In this document: one piece after another, positions 38,700 through 50,541 of the stretch
How positions within the stretch are numbered: the stretch's first letter is position 1
Layout of the letters: each line of letters starts with the position of its first letter
Assembly (NCBI GenBank): GCA_029961685.1
Contig: JARWKL010000008.1
Span: 38,884,144 to 38,948,143, forward strand
Source of the DNA: Aristolochia californica
Lineage: Eukaryota; Streptophyta; Magnoliopsida; Piperales; Aristolochiaceae
Direction: 5' to 3'
DNA length: 64,000 nt
Translations under genes and position numbers: made by a program
The notes under the pieces: generated by a model
What the model was told of the DNA's origin: nothing
Databases searched by the model: none
What the model saw: the letters and a program-made list of their open reading frames with translations, nothing else

Positions 38700-39300
38700 T
38701 CAGCTCCTATATACACATTCTTCCTACAAGGTTCAACTCCTGAATTAATTCAAAACTTTTTGTAATCGGATGTGAGTCCTTGTTCTTTGCAGCTAACTGT
38801 ATGGGGTCTACTCCTGGTGATTTTTCTGAAGCTTGATTTGAAAATCAGGATTTCTAAGTTCCGTTGATTGTGTGCTCGACTCCATCAATAGGTGTTCGAC
38901 TCCACATTGATGTATTTGACTCCTATGAATATGGATTTGACTCCACTTCTTCCAGACCGTTGCTTGTAACCACTTTTCAAACTTGTTATGCTGCCTTTTC
39001 TATCTGTGTTTGCCTGTAGTACCATGTGATCAAATCCATATACCTTGGACTCGACTCAATTTATTTCTTGAAGTGTTAGAACTTGAATTTTTTAGCATAG
39101 TGGGCTTCTTTTTCCTTAAATACTCGACTCCTTTGATGTGGAGTTGATTCCTTTTACCAAACTTTTAACTTGAAGTCAATCTGTTTTCGCTTAAGAGTAA
39201 AATCGTCAAATGTCTATGTTTGTTATCATCAGAATAGTGTACCTAGAGAGGTCTACGTGCTTCTTATTCCTCATTCTCCCCCTTTTTAATGATGACAAAC
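38700..39300 (-). mobile_element. Copia 3'-end/LTR remnant, minus orientation
   Basis: Read on the minus strand, 39300-39272 gives tttgtcatcattaaaaaggg and then ggagaatga, very close to the conserved tail just before the 3' LTR of many plant Copia elements. The sequence to its left (about 38870-39160) carries six or so diverged copies of a tcgactcc motif, as in some long Copia LTRs. No coding part remains. It lies just upstream of exon 1 of the minus-strand gene and may form part of its 5' intron or promoter. Confidence 0.5.
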
Positions 39301-39813
39301 ATATGATTTAAAATTCGATGCAGATGACATGACATGCACTTTAAGTGAGATTTTTTATCTACTATCCCTTAGTGTAATTTGTTTACTCCCTCCGATTTGT
39401 TACCTTTTTTAAAGTTTTAGCTCCCCCTTTCTTTAAGACTTTATTCTTATATTTTTTTTAAATCATTTTGAATCTTTCTGGAAAAAGAGGAACTTGAAAG
39501 TGGTTGAGTCGATAAAAATGAAATATTTGGACTTTAAAAAATTTTGTGCCCCATACAGACACAAGATTTCAACCCCTTCAGCTGCTCTGAAAACTGGGTC
39601 TTGTACCTGATTTCTAGAGTTTCCGTCGAAGCTTATCCACAAGCTCAAGCTATTCCATTTGGCAGTCACTCGGAGGTTGGATGGAAACAAGAGAAATGAA
39701 CCAATATTCTACGTCCATTGACAAAGACGATAGATTGAGGTTACAGAGACGAGAGCGAGACAGAGACTGCAAAGACAAGAGCGAGAAAGTGAGAGAAAGA
39801 AAGAGGGAGGTAC

Positions 39814-39960
39814 CTGCAGCTCGTTGAAGAATCTTTCAGCGAAAGAGGGTCCTGGCACAGCAGATGGAAGGAATGGAGCTCCAGAGGGTGAACGTTTTCT
39901 GGCTCGACGAAGGAGACAAGAGGGAACATAATTAATCGACTTCCTTTAAAAGAAGTATAC
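39814..39960 (-). promoter_or_regulatory. Candidate 5' untranslated exon of the 239-aa gene
   Basis: On the minus strand a GC-richer block ends in gagctgcag followed by gtacct at 39814, a good splice donor. It is followed by pyrimidine-rich sequence. If used, it would join an acceptor just upstream of the ATG at 38683. The reading frames do not join in phase, so I take it as untranslated. cDNA would decide. Confidence 0.3.
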
Positions 39961-40591
39961 AATTTGAAAAAAAAATAATTAGAGGGAAAATTTTATAGAT
40001 AATAAAAATTATTAGAGAATAAATAAAACTCTATGGATAAACTTTTCTATTTATTTTGTTTTCTCTCTTTCTTTATTTCTTTCTTTTCTTTTCTCGTAAA
40101 ATAGTCAGATGTTGATACAGATCAATATGAGATTGTCTCAACTTGTAACTCTACGATCTCTATAGTCATGTACACTTATAGCTCTATAATCATGTAAATT
40201 ATTTTATCATTCTGTAACTATAAATACATGTATCAATGAAAGTAATAGCATTGAAAAATATTCTTTTATTATCCTGATCATCTTGATCTCTATCAGATAT
40301 AATTTAATCGGGCAATGTAACCTAATTAATTAGTTTTTAGGTCAGGATTGAACTATAACAAATTAATATTTTATAACGAAAAGGCATTTTGGTGTAAAAT
40401 ATGTGAAACTATCTCAATCATTTGATCATGGCAGTATATATTGTTTCAAAAAATAAAAATAGAATAAAATAGGGAAGGTGACACTTAGAATAAGTTCCTT
40501 CCGAAATGCAACTAGTCTCGAGCTTGAAACGGAAACAGTAAAGCTCGATTCAAGCTCACATTTGCTCCCGGAAGGTCTGATTTCGCTCGCC

Positions 40592-40649
40592 ATGGCTCGA
40601 CCTTGGATAAATCTGCTGTCGTCGATCTTGGCTTTGTTCGTCTTGTCAG
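40592..40649 (+). other. Candidate first exon with signal peptide
   Basis: The Met at 40592 opens MARPWINLLSSILALFVLS, a good signal peptide, which ends at a consensus donor (cag/gtaatg, 40650). A possible acceptor lies at about 40948 (cttcacag). Joining it gives a stop after about 12 codons, so this is either the start of a degenerate gene or a very short secreted peptide. An open frame at 41239-41451 after a tttttcag acceptor is not recognisable either. Confidence 0.3.
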
Positions 40650-41451
40650 GTAATGCTATCGATGTTTCAGATCTGGATGATTTGGAGTGGTTAAGTGAAC
40701 AGGAAGGGTGTTTTTTATGAGCTGATAGATTTCGAAACAGATTCCAGTTTTAGAGAAAGGATCTATCATTTTGAATTTTGAATTTTTTTTATATCATTTA
40801 GTTAAAATCTTGATCAATCTCACAAAGGTGCACGACCTAAAGCAAGATTCAGTAAGAAAGAACGAGGATGGTCAGAAATTGAGAAGCGAGATCAGATTAG
40901 AATTCATAATTATCTTTAGTTAAGTGATTCGCTTTCTGTTCTTCACAGGATCAAGATATCTTTGCATGATTGACAAAAGCTGAGAGCCATGGCGTATGGA
41001 TGTGATATTGATTTCTAAATAAGTAATTCAAATAGAATTTCTCTCATAAAAAATGAAATTTCTTATTATTTTGATTGGTATTTCCGCATGGAAGTGTAGA
41101 TTTGAAGAATATTATGGCTTGATATTGTCTTGAGAAACATTAATGATCTTCCCTTTGAAGGATCGAAATCTTTTTTAATTCATTTGCTTCAAAACGAAAC
41201 TGATATAGTCATGATCTAATATGAGTTTATTTTTTCAGCAAAGGCCAGCAGGAAGAGTGGATGAGAAACATTTACTTGAAGCTTCTAGCCTAGCAATTCA
41301 ACGGAAGTTTCGTGCCCAATCGACATTTCCCTTCCTTCAGATGGAACTGAAGCTTCCGAGAATTTTGTTCTTGGAATTTGTCTCAGGTGTGAGCTCTCAG
41401 GTCTTAAAAATAAAAATATTTAAAAAAGGCAAGAGCTTTAAGATTGACTAA

Positions 41452-42916
41452 AACATTTTACTTGATTAATTACATCTTAAGATTGCAAATGTTTGTTTAA
41501 CTCTAGAAAATTTGTGGGACCTACATGACATACATGTGACATGGGTCCTACACATTTGGTGCTACTTATGGTCTCTAAATTACTTTTAATAAAATGAGTC
41601 ATGATTAATGAAAGAAACTCCTACACAAACAAAGTTCAAATTGACTTCAAATAATCAGACCTTTTTCCCGATCTTTCATTAAGAAAACACTTTTTTTGCT
41701 TAAAACACGAATACTCGATCAGTTGGTTTGATCTTAAGTTGAACCAGATCGATTAGTTTGATCTAGTTCAATCATTTTCTTATGAAAAAATGGTAAAAAA
41801 GATTTAAGATTCAAAGCATGATAGAACCTAAGACTGATTTATGTCTAACTTCAATAAAATAATATATATACGAAAAATAAGAAGATGACTTAATTGGACC
41901 CAATCTAACCAATGGTTGAATTAAAACTAGTCATCCTATTGGTTTGAGGCCAATTTGGTTTTAATAACAAGGATTGTTAAACCCCACTATGCCACCCACC
42001 AAAGGGCCATAGTTGATACAGCCAAGGCTTTAGAGTAGTAGTAACATTTTGGGTCCCAATGTCACTATGGTGTAATTTTCTAAAATTATTTTAAATTTAA
42101 TAATTATATCACATTTAACACGTTTTTTAATAGACGTAAAATAAATAAAAAATAAGCATTCCCTAATCCCAAACCCTAGCATCTTATAAAAAAATCACAT
42201 TTTTACATGTGACAACACTTCAGCTATCCAAATCTCCAATTAGGAGAATTTCAGGTCTTCCGTAACCGCCAGCCCCACGAGACTTCTCCTTCGGCGTCTC
42301 TGTCATTTCCCCGATGCTTCCTTGAAGGGCACGTTTACATTTCTTGTTTTGGTTAACAGTGGGAACCGGGAGGAGAGAGAGTCCAACAACGGATTCTCTG
42401 TTTCTTCCCACGCATTGTTGACCGCAATTTGAGTTTTGACCCTCTGGAGGGCTTGAGAGGCCTGCATTGACCTTTAATTGCCGTTCAGAATTTGCAGTAT
42501 TTAGTTCATTTCGCAGCTCCTACCTGTTCTAGGGTTTGCGAAGCCACTCGATCTGCAATTATAGAAGTCTTTCGCAGCCCAACTTGAAAAAGCTTATTGG
42601 GTTTTAGTTTTTCTGTGCTTGTTTTCTTTCAGTGCTGCTTTCAAGGATTCCATTTTGAGATTTTGAGGTGGGTTTGCTCTGTGAAAGAAGACCTTTGAGA
42701 GTTTTCTGTGCTCTTTGAAGCTGTTGGGTATTTGGGTTTGATTTTTTTGGAAGGGATTTTGAGGTATATTTTGAGAAGAGTTCAGGGGTGGTTTGGATTT
42801 AATCGGCGTCTTCTTTCTGAAGCGCAATTGAGGGTTTCCATCAGTGGTGTACCATTTTCCCTGCATTTTTGCTGTTCGGTATTGGGTTTTCGATATCTCC
42901 GAGCTTTCCCCTGGAT
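41452..42916. other. Upstream region and 5' UTR of the BTB gene
   Basis: The left part is AT-rich with no recognised exon. From about 42200 the sequence becomes more balanced in composition and probably holds the promoter and 5' untranslated region of the gene starting at 42917. Several short open frames precede the main ATG. Confidence 0.5.
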
Positions 42917-44317
42917 ATGCCTCCTTTTGCTGGACTTTGCGCTGTCGCACCGGGCATTTCCAAGAAGAAGGTCCAGACGAACGTCGTCGCTCTCAATGTT
43001 GGAGGCCAGATCTTTCAAACAAGCCCTCAGACCCTCAGCTTAGCTGGTCCGAATTCTCTCCTTTCCTCGATTTCGAACGCCTCTTCGATCCTATCTGATG
43101 ACCCTTTCATAGACAGGGACCCTGATCTCTTTGCCGTTCTTCTGTCCCTTCTTCGAACCGGGAATCTCCCATCCAAAGCCAAATCATTTGATATCCAAGA
43201 TTTAATATCTGAAGCTGAATTCTACGGCCTCCAATCTCATCTAGTTTCATCTTTATCAAACCCCTCTCAGTTCGATGCGTTCAACCTCGAAAAATCTCTG
43301 GTTTTGCCATTAAATGGCCGGGATTCTCCTTCCGCTATTTCCTCCACACCTTACGGGTCTATACATGTTGCCCATGGTAGCAAAATTACTTCCTTCGATT
43401 GGTCGCTGCATAAGAAAGCAACCATTTTAACTCAGTTTTCTGCGGTGGACTCTCTTCTGTCCATTTCTCCTTCCATTGCTGCCGCCGGCGCGACAGACTT
43501 CTCTGGTCTCCAAATTCTCGACCTAGATGAAGGGTATGTAAGGGAGACCATATATTGGGAGAACCAGACCAAGTCCAGTTCTACAGTCCAAGCTATTGGC
43601 TCCTCACCCCAGTACCTATTCACCAGCTTTGAATCAGGTCGACGGAACTCGAATTCCATCATGGTTTATGATCTCTGTGGGAGCTTCCAACCCGTCATGG
43701 AGATTGCCCCGCAGGAAATTTATGGTGCGGAGATTGATTCCGCCCTCCCTGCCACAAAATTGGAATGGATATCAAGTTTTAATCTGCTCATGGCTTCTGG
43801 TACACATGGTGGACCATTTGGTTTGCTGGGTAACATCAAATTGTGGGACTTGAGGTCTTCCACTCCATCCTTTGAGTTGAAAGAAAAGGTAGACTGCTTC
43901 TCTGATGTTACTGTATCCAACAGCCTCTCTGCAATCTTTAAGGTTGGAGTGAACTCCGGAGAAGTTTTCATGGCTGATCTGAGGAAGCTCAGCCTCGAGG
44001 ATCCATGGGTATGTCTAGGCGAAGGAAGAAGGGTCAATGGGAAGAAAGAAGGGGCTGGCTGCAAAATTCAAAGCCATGGGAATCAAATCTTTTGCAGCAA
44101 AGGTGGAGATGTTGAAGTGTGGTCGGAAGTGTTAATGGGTTCTTCCAGAAGTAGCGAAGATGGATTGAGAGACAGGGTATTTAGGAAGAATTCAATGGGT
44201 AGAGCAAATGACATGGGTGGATGTAGGATTACAAACATGTGCTTTGGTGGGAACAAGATGTTCTTGACAAGGAAGGATCAACAATCTGTTGAAGTGTGGC
44301 AGTGTCCTAGAATATGA
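42917..44317 (+). CDS. BTB/POZ (KCTD-type) and WD40-like protein, At5g41330 class
   Basis: Single-exon gene of 466 aa. I chose the Met at 42917 (MPPFAGLC) over the in-frame one at 42869, because the extra 16 residues look like untranslated sequence. Residues about 21-110 form a T1-type BTB domain (VVALNVGGQIFQTSPQTL, then DPFIDRDPDLFAVLLSLLRT). The rest is a WD40/YVTN-like propeller with blades such as HGSKITSFDW, GNIKLWDLRS and the final VEVWQCP. Arabidopsis relatives are annotated as BTB/POZ proteins with WD40 repeats. By analogy with the KCTD family it may be a substrate adaptor of a cullin-3 ubiquitin ligase, but that is inference. The frame is intact and the ends look complete. Confidence 0.93.
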   Translation: MPPFAGLCAVAPGISKKKVQTNVVALNVGGQIFQTSPQTLSLAGPNSLLSSISNASSILSDDPFIDRDPDLFAVLLSLLRTGNLPSKAKSFDIQDLISEAEFYGLQSHLVSSLSNPSQFDAFNLEKSLVLPLNGRDSPSAISSTPYGSIHVAHGSKITSFDWSLHKKATILTQFSAVDSLLSISPSIAAAGATDFSGLQILDLDEGYVRETIYWENQTKSSSTVQAIGSSPQYLFTSFESGRRNSNSIMVYDLCGSFQPVMEIAPQEIYGAEIDSALPATKLEWISSFNLLMASGTHGGPFGLLGNIKLWDLRSSTPSFELKEKVDCFSDVTVSNSLSAIFKVGVNSGEVFMADLRKLSLEDPWVCLGEGRRVNGKKEGAGCKIQSHGNQIFCSKGGDVEVWSEVLMGSSRSSEDGLRDRVFRKNSMGRANDMGGCRITNMCFGGNKMFLTRKDQQSVEVWQCPRI

Positions 44318-46182
44318 CCAAATTAAGATGAATTTTTTGTAACTTATTTTTTTCTTTAATTTATTTGATAAATGTGCATTTCTTGTAAATGTGGTTCTTT
44401 CTGTTCATCCGAAAACTAGAGAAAAAACTAGCTGAGGAAGAAAACAAATTGATACTTGACTGCTTCATCAAGTGGATGTAATAATTAAAAACCTCTTTTT
44501 TGTTTCAGATGTGCATGAAACATCTAATTGTTGTTTCAGATATCAGTATAATTGTTAACCTCTTCGTACAGAGCTTGTTCTGATATCAGTTGGACTGAAT
44601 TGAAATTGAACAACTGAGATCTTGGAGACCTTGTGTTCTATATAATCGGATTAGAAGAAAAATAAGTACGAAAAATATAAGATTTATACAGGTTCGCCTC
44701 AAGGTAAGACTACGTCCTGTTTTCCACCACTATAGTATAAAATCCTCAAACTACCCTTAATGAAACTGCAGTCAAAGGTTAGTCAACTCAAGCTAAGCTT
44801 TTAACAGCTAACCTTTGGAAAGCTTCTTTTAAATATTAATTTGGACAGAATGAACAGATATAGCACCTAGATGTCATTAAGATATTCAGGGTTCCTTGCT
44901 TATGTTCTGCTTCTCCTTGATATTGGCCGAAAGGAGCGGATGGTGAGACTATTTCTTATGTTTTCCAGAAAATAACCCTATTGACATGATTCTTGCAGCC
45001 AACAGCCAGCAGCCAAAAGATGTTTTTTTATTGTTTCTTTTTGGCATTTTCAATCTGAACGATTGATGGGCCACGGATATCATGGCAGCAGTTTACAACA
45101 ATCGTGTGAATCACGATGGGTTCGGGCAAATTTGTTTAACCAAGCAGTTCATCTGCGTGATTTGTTTCTAATGGATTTTTTCAAGGCTGGTGCATAACCT
45201 CTGAATTACAGGCGGAAATCAAGGGATCTCGGGTTGAGAAACCTCTGTTCTTCTTCTCAAAATTAGAGATGACAACTGATCAAGACAGGGTCAAAACTCC
45301 CCACCTACCCCATCACATTGTCCTGCCAAAAACTCGTGATGGGGTTAAATATTCAACCCTTACTAAAAGTTTCAGTAACATTGAATTTAGCTCATGGAAA
45401 AGATGCTTTCTGGCTTTCTTCTTCTCCTTGTTATCTTCGGAAAGATGGACTGGCCAGCCCATTTTTTTCAGACACAAAGACACTTCAGGCTGGCTTCTGG
45501 CAGATATCAATTCATCTTCGTTGGATGGTGCCTTCGTGAGCGATTTCTTGTCTTCCAGACAAACCCTTTTTGAGGTTATAGACAAAAACTCTGCACCGAA
45601 AGACCTTTTTGTTATTTCTTTTTGGCATTCTCAATCTAGAAGTTTTTTTTCAACCACAGAAAAGCTTCAAGAATGGCCACGGATGGTGTTAGCAGTCACC
45701 AAGGAAATGGCAAACAGGTATTGGACAAACTTCTATTATCAACGTGATTAGGCAAACAGTTCGTCTGTTATGTCGAGAATGTATTCTGATGGATCTTTTC
45801 TTGCTCCCCCTTATTGGATTTATCTTTTCTGTTGTAAATTGTATATAAATATCACTCTTAATTAATATTATACTTCAGTTTAGCATCTCATACATTATAT
45901 ACCACGTTGAAGGGTGATCAAATGAGGGTGATCCATACTTAACCAATCACATTTTTCCAAAATCTTTTAATTTCTTATTTTTCAAGACAAGATGCCTACC
46001 CCTATCAAAGACAATGGGATGAACATAAGATTGGTAGTTAATTCCATAACAATGAAATCAATCATAATTCCTAGAAATAGAGTTTGGTATACATCATGAT
46101 CCATATGCCTATTTTACAAAAATTATTTTAGAGGATGGTTTACAAAGGTGTCACCCTCCTATTTGGTTTTTGGTAAAAAGAA
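44318..46182. other. Intergenic stretch with repeat debris
   Basis: Contains the 3' UTR of the BTB gene, then near 44690 a tacaggttcgcctcaaggta stretch typical of Copia-derived repeats. The segment at about 45000-45200 resembles that at 45596-45800 (tttctttttggcatt, atggccacggat, gcagttc and tgatggatttttc variants), a diverged duplication. No known gene. Confidence 0.5.
45269..45751 (+). other. Unrecognised 160-codon open frame
   Basis: Begins MTTDQDRVKTPHLPHH and ends YWTNFYYQRD. The composition (many Ser, Phe, Trp) and lack of a recognisable domain leave it undecided. Part of it lies in the local duplication, which argues for repeat-derived sequence rather than a gene. Confidence 0.25.
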
Positions 46183-46187
46183 TTAAC

Positions 46188-46873
46188 TGTTGGGTATACG
46201 ACCAAAGTCTCACATTGGTTAGAAGTCGGGAGGATCTTGGATATGTAAGTGTGGACACTATCTTCATTGGTATGAGGCCTTTTGGGGTAAAACCCAAGAG
46301 TAAATCCATGAGGGTTTAGGTCCAAAGTGGACAATATCATACCAATGTGGAAATAAGTTGTGTCCATAATCCTTACAAATGGTATCAAAGTTATGCCCCA
46401 GAGTTAGCCATGGTGGATGAATCCTCTGAATGACAAACGAAGGTGGTGAGCCTCGAAATAGATCGCAAAGGGATCCATGGATGTGCTCTATTAGACAGGT
46501 GGTGTGCTCCGAATTCTTCATGGACGTGTCTTTGTCTCAACACGGTGAAGAGGAGTTGATCTGGATAGAGCATGCTCTAGAGACAGGTGGTACTCCATGT
46601 AAGGTGTGTGCTTCCAACGCATTGGAATGGAAAATCTGGGTTGGTAGAGAGTGGACGGATGGATGATTGTTTGAGGGGAAGATTGTTGGGTATACGACCA
46701 AAGTCCCACATTGGTTAAAAGTGGGGAGAATCTTGGATATACAAGTGTGGACACTATCTCCATTGGTATGAGGCTTTTTGGGGTAAAACCCAAGAGCAAA
46801 TCCATGAGGGTTTAGGCCCAAAGAGGATAATATCATACCAATGTGGAGATAGGTAGTGTCCATAATCCTTACA
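46188..46873 (+). mobile_element. TRIM-like element 3 (686 bp)
   Basis: Two 190-bp LTRs (46188-46377 and 46684-46873) begin tgttgggtatacgaccaaag and end ccttaca. TGGTATCAAAG (46380-46390) follows two bases after the first LTR. A purine tract gaggggaagat precedes the second. The flanking pentamers ttaac and ttaat differ at one base and are probably an aged target duplication. The ~306-bp interior has no recognisable coding domain. Confidence 0.88.
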
Positions 46874-47379
46874 TTAATGAGACCATTGTCCACTCATGTG
46901 TGACACTCATTTTCTCATAAAAATATAATAAATTAGTAAAGGTACTAATCAAAATTAGGCATAATCACTTCAAAAACATCATCCTTTATCGAGTTAGAAT
47001 TAGCCCGTGATTATTGTGTTGCTAACCTACTTTATATTTGTTAATATTTTTAGCTTACATTAGAAAAATCCCAAGTCTATTTCTCTCTTACAAATAATCC
47101 CTTTCAAAGATTAATTAAGAGAAGAGTAATTTTTAAATACAACCCTTTGGATATTATATTTTAAAATATAATCAGTTATATGAGGTATTTTGAAACACTA
47201 GATAAAGTAACACCATTAGTAGGACCTTATAGAAAAATTAGTAAATTAAACTTTTCTCAAAATTTTTATTTTAGTTTTTTTTAGCAATGTAATTTAGATC
47301 TTTCATGACAAAATTACTATTTTTTTCCACAATGCAGTGCTACTAAGATTGTTGCTAGCATAGAGGGTAGGAGGGTGAG

Positions 47380-48290
47380 AGGGGGCAAGTGAGGATATAC
47401 ATTTATACCCTCCACGTGTAAATACCATCTATCAATGTAATTTCATTTGCACAACCAGAGGGAATATCGATTGATAGATCAACCACTGATAATGATCGAT
47501 CAACTTAATTTTTTTGGAGCAAAGATAAGATATTAATCGATTAGTTCATCTATAAATAAGTCACTATTTGACAGAAAAGTAACCATTATGATTGACTGAT
47601 TGATCAAAGGTTGATTTTTGGCAATGGAAAAATAATGGCTAGTTTGGGTTGGGGAATCTATAAATACCCCCACCAAAATGTGAGTAAAGGGATGCATGAA
47701 CATTTATGTTTGAAGTCCCTTAATGGCAGACTGATCCATCAATTTGGAGGGATGATCGATCATGCTTTATAGCATAAAATAGCCATGTCCTATATGATCG
47801 ATCAATTTACTATGGTTGATCGATCATTCTTTATTTTTCTAGTCTGCACAGTTCTTGATGATCGATCATAGTCAGTGACTGATTTATCATTCCAATGCTA
47901 GATAAAAGCGTTTATATTTATAAATCATGAGAATTTCTCTCTAAGTGCTTTAACATGTTTTTAAGTGATATGTATGATGATTCATAACATGTCTATATGC
48001 AATTTAATATCCTAAAGTTTTAATCGCACAAGTACTTAAGGAATATGAGTTAAAATACTCTCTTATGTAAATTGACTGAGTTTAAATGTTTGTCTATTGA
48101 AGCTTAAACTCAAGTCTTCACGTTGATTTCTTCCTTGTGGGTGCTTCTTCAAGAGATGTTCTTCATTTTGTGCTCGAGGTCTTCATTTTGGTTTTAATGC
48201 TTTAGACCTTGAGATGCTCTTGAAGGTTAAATATCTGAAATACTAGATTTGCAAGTAATTAGTTCAATTTTATTTTGTTATCATAAAAAA
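47380..48290. repeat. Probable Copia LTR remnant with TGATCGATCA palindromes
   Basis: Five exact copies of the 10-bp palindrome TGATCGATCA lie at 47493, 47753, 47795, 47817 and 47859, with degenerate copies between. The stretch ends in tttgttatcataaaaaacaa and tgtgggagtcaac, similar to the internal 3' ends of plant Copia elements. No coding part. Borders are uncertain. Confidence 0.45.
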
Positions 48291-49337
48291 CAATGTGGGA
48301 GTCAACCTACAGTCCACATCTTAAAGGAAGTGATCTTATATGCAAAAGATCTTACATCCAAGCAAGCAACTTCTTGTTCCCCCCTCCACAAGGAACTATG
48401 TTTCCCTCTTCGTAGTCTATTGGATCGAATCTATCACCATCCCCGCCTCACTGCTACCACCACCCTCCAAATAAAAAAAATAAAAAAATCTATTATAATT
48501 GTGGTCCTATTACCATTTTTTTAATTATAAATATATATATTCTAATTATAGTTTTTTTAAGAAAGACATTTATGGTATACATATGCACCAGGCAACAGGA
48601 GAAATTTACCAATATCAATATTTAGAAGAAAGTAGTGGCACAAATATAATGTCCTTCTTTAGATTTTTTTTTCTGCAAAGAATGATTAAAAAATTGGCTT
48701 CAATTGGTGGTGTATTTAGATAACCAATCAAATTTTAGTGGAGCAACTAAATCAGATTATATTAATAGAAATCACACAATGGATTTCAAAGTGTGGAAGT
48801 TGTAATAGAAAGACTTTTTTTGCCAAAAAACATGTCTTTGTAACATGACATAAACAAGTTAAAAAATTCATAAATCTGAATCAAATCAACCGATTAAACA
48901 AAAAATAGTGACCTTAATTAACATTACGGATAATAACATAAACAACAAAATAAGGGTTCTTCTTCCTTTCTCTACTTTGGTCATTCGCCCCATGAATAGA
49001 AGTAGGAGTTTGTTTCCTCTCTTGTTTATTTATATCACATCCAACCCGGTAGCAAACCTCCGGCGAGAATTGGATGATTCAAAAGCTTCCATATGTTTGT
49101 TGTTAGCAATATAAAAAATAGCTTTTGACATTCCAATTATATAGCTTCAGTTTGTTACAAAATTTATCTCACAATTCCTAGTTTAAACTTTAAAAAAATA
49201 TAAAATCGGTCTTCAACCACGTCAATTATTTTAGTTATTTGTGGTTTTCGACATTTGGGCGTGCTCTAAACAAGTATTTTCTCTTTCTATCCTACAATGA
49301 TCCCAGTTTGAATACAAAAGACAAAAAAAAAAAAAAG
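48291..49337. other. Gene-free AT-rich stretch
   Basis: No recognisable exon. A short pyrimidine-rich block at about 48370-48470 and many A/T runs. Confidence 0.5.
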
Positions 49338-49706
49338 TGTCGATAGAAATCCCACATTAATGTATATTAAGAAATGGTAGCACATATAAGGTTGAGCTAT
49401 AATCGACCTAAGTGGATAACCATTTTGGGATGGAATCAAATTCAATCCAACAACAATACTAAACCAAGATGTGTCTATGGGCCTAGGTCTAGTGTGTGCT
49501 TCATTGGGAGTTTATGTGTAATATGCTCCATTGGAAGTTTATGCCCATGTCTCAAACTCATTATGTGTAAGTTTGGATATGAGGGAGAGTGTTGAGAGGT
49601 AAAAATCTCATTTGATATGTGATGATAAATAATAACGTTATAAGATTAAGTAATAGTCATCCTAAGCGGTTAGTCATTTTACGACAGAACTAGGCTCAAT
49701 GTAATA
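49338..49706 (+). mobile_element. TRIM element 4, degenerate (about 370 bp)
   Basis: A left LTR-like block (49338-49452) ends tccaaca. A purine tract gagggagag precedes a second block starting tgttgag at 49590. The two blocks share only patchy similarity (cctaag.gg and catttt.g.gac/g), so it is old. The left block contains cctaagtggata, then accattttgggatggaa, the same core found in TRIM elements 1 and 2. No clear primer site or target duplication. Confidence 0.6.
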
Positions 49707-50541
49707 ATTAATTTTTTATTTAAAAAAAGAAAAGAAAAGTAGGAGAGATTAGAGTTTACACACCCTCTCCCCTACTATAAAAATTACATCAATATCCTTA
49801 CAAACCCATAAACCCTAGAAAACTATATTTCATAAAAATAAAATTTCCTAGAAAGTAAAATAAATAAACTCTAACACTACCCCTCAATTTGAAGTATATA
49901 GTTTTACTGTGTATCAAACTGTAGTGAGATGCAACCAATGCCTAATTGAATCGTTCATGGTTCACATTGGTGGTGTTATTAATGAAGAGATCATTCAGGA
50001 AGGGGAGTTATCCCTACCACCACTTTCCTATGACCATGTTGGGCTCCACCTCCACAGGGACTGCTCTCTCACTGGTGCCAAAAGAGGTGAGAAGAAGAAG
50101 GGGGCCCCTCCCCTAGCTGATAGTAGTCAAACCACTTAAATCAACCTGATCATATCCAGCTTAATTTTCTGTTCTCAGAGATCTACCAATAGTTGTATAT
50201 ATTGCCATATACAACCCATATAAAAGTTATAAAATTGATCCCACAAAGACCCATATATAGAGAGAGACAGAGAGGGAGAACAAGGAAACACATACAGAGG
50301 CAAGAAAATTTACTGCCCTCGTCAAAGGAGATTTAGGTGAGGATGAGCTACAAAAAACCCCACCGATGTTTTCTGCTACCTCTGAGATCCCATTGTTCAG
50401 TGGTGCACTCAATCAGTTTTATAGGTTTCTGAGCTCCACTTGTATTTGGAGCAGAAAAGGGCCTGTCATGGATTGATGTACAGATAGCACCGACGAAATT
50501 ATCTCAACATCAGTCATATGAAGCAGGATTGCATCAGCCTG

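Noticed and set aside
42869..42916. Upstream in-frame Met for the BTB protein
   Set aside because: The added 16 residues are hydrophobic and unlike the family's N-terminus; the Met at 42917 fits better.
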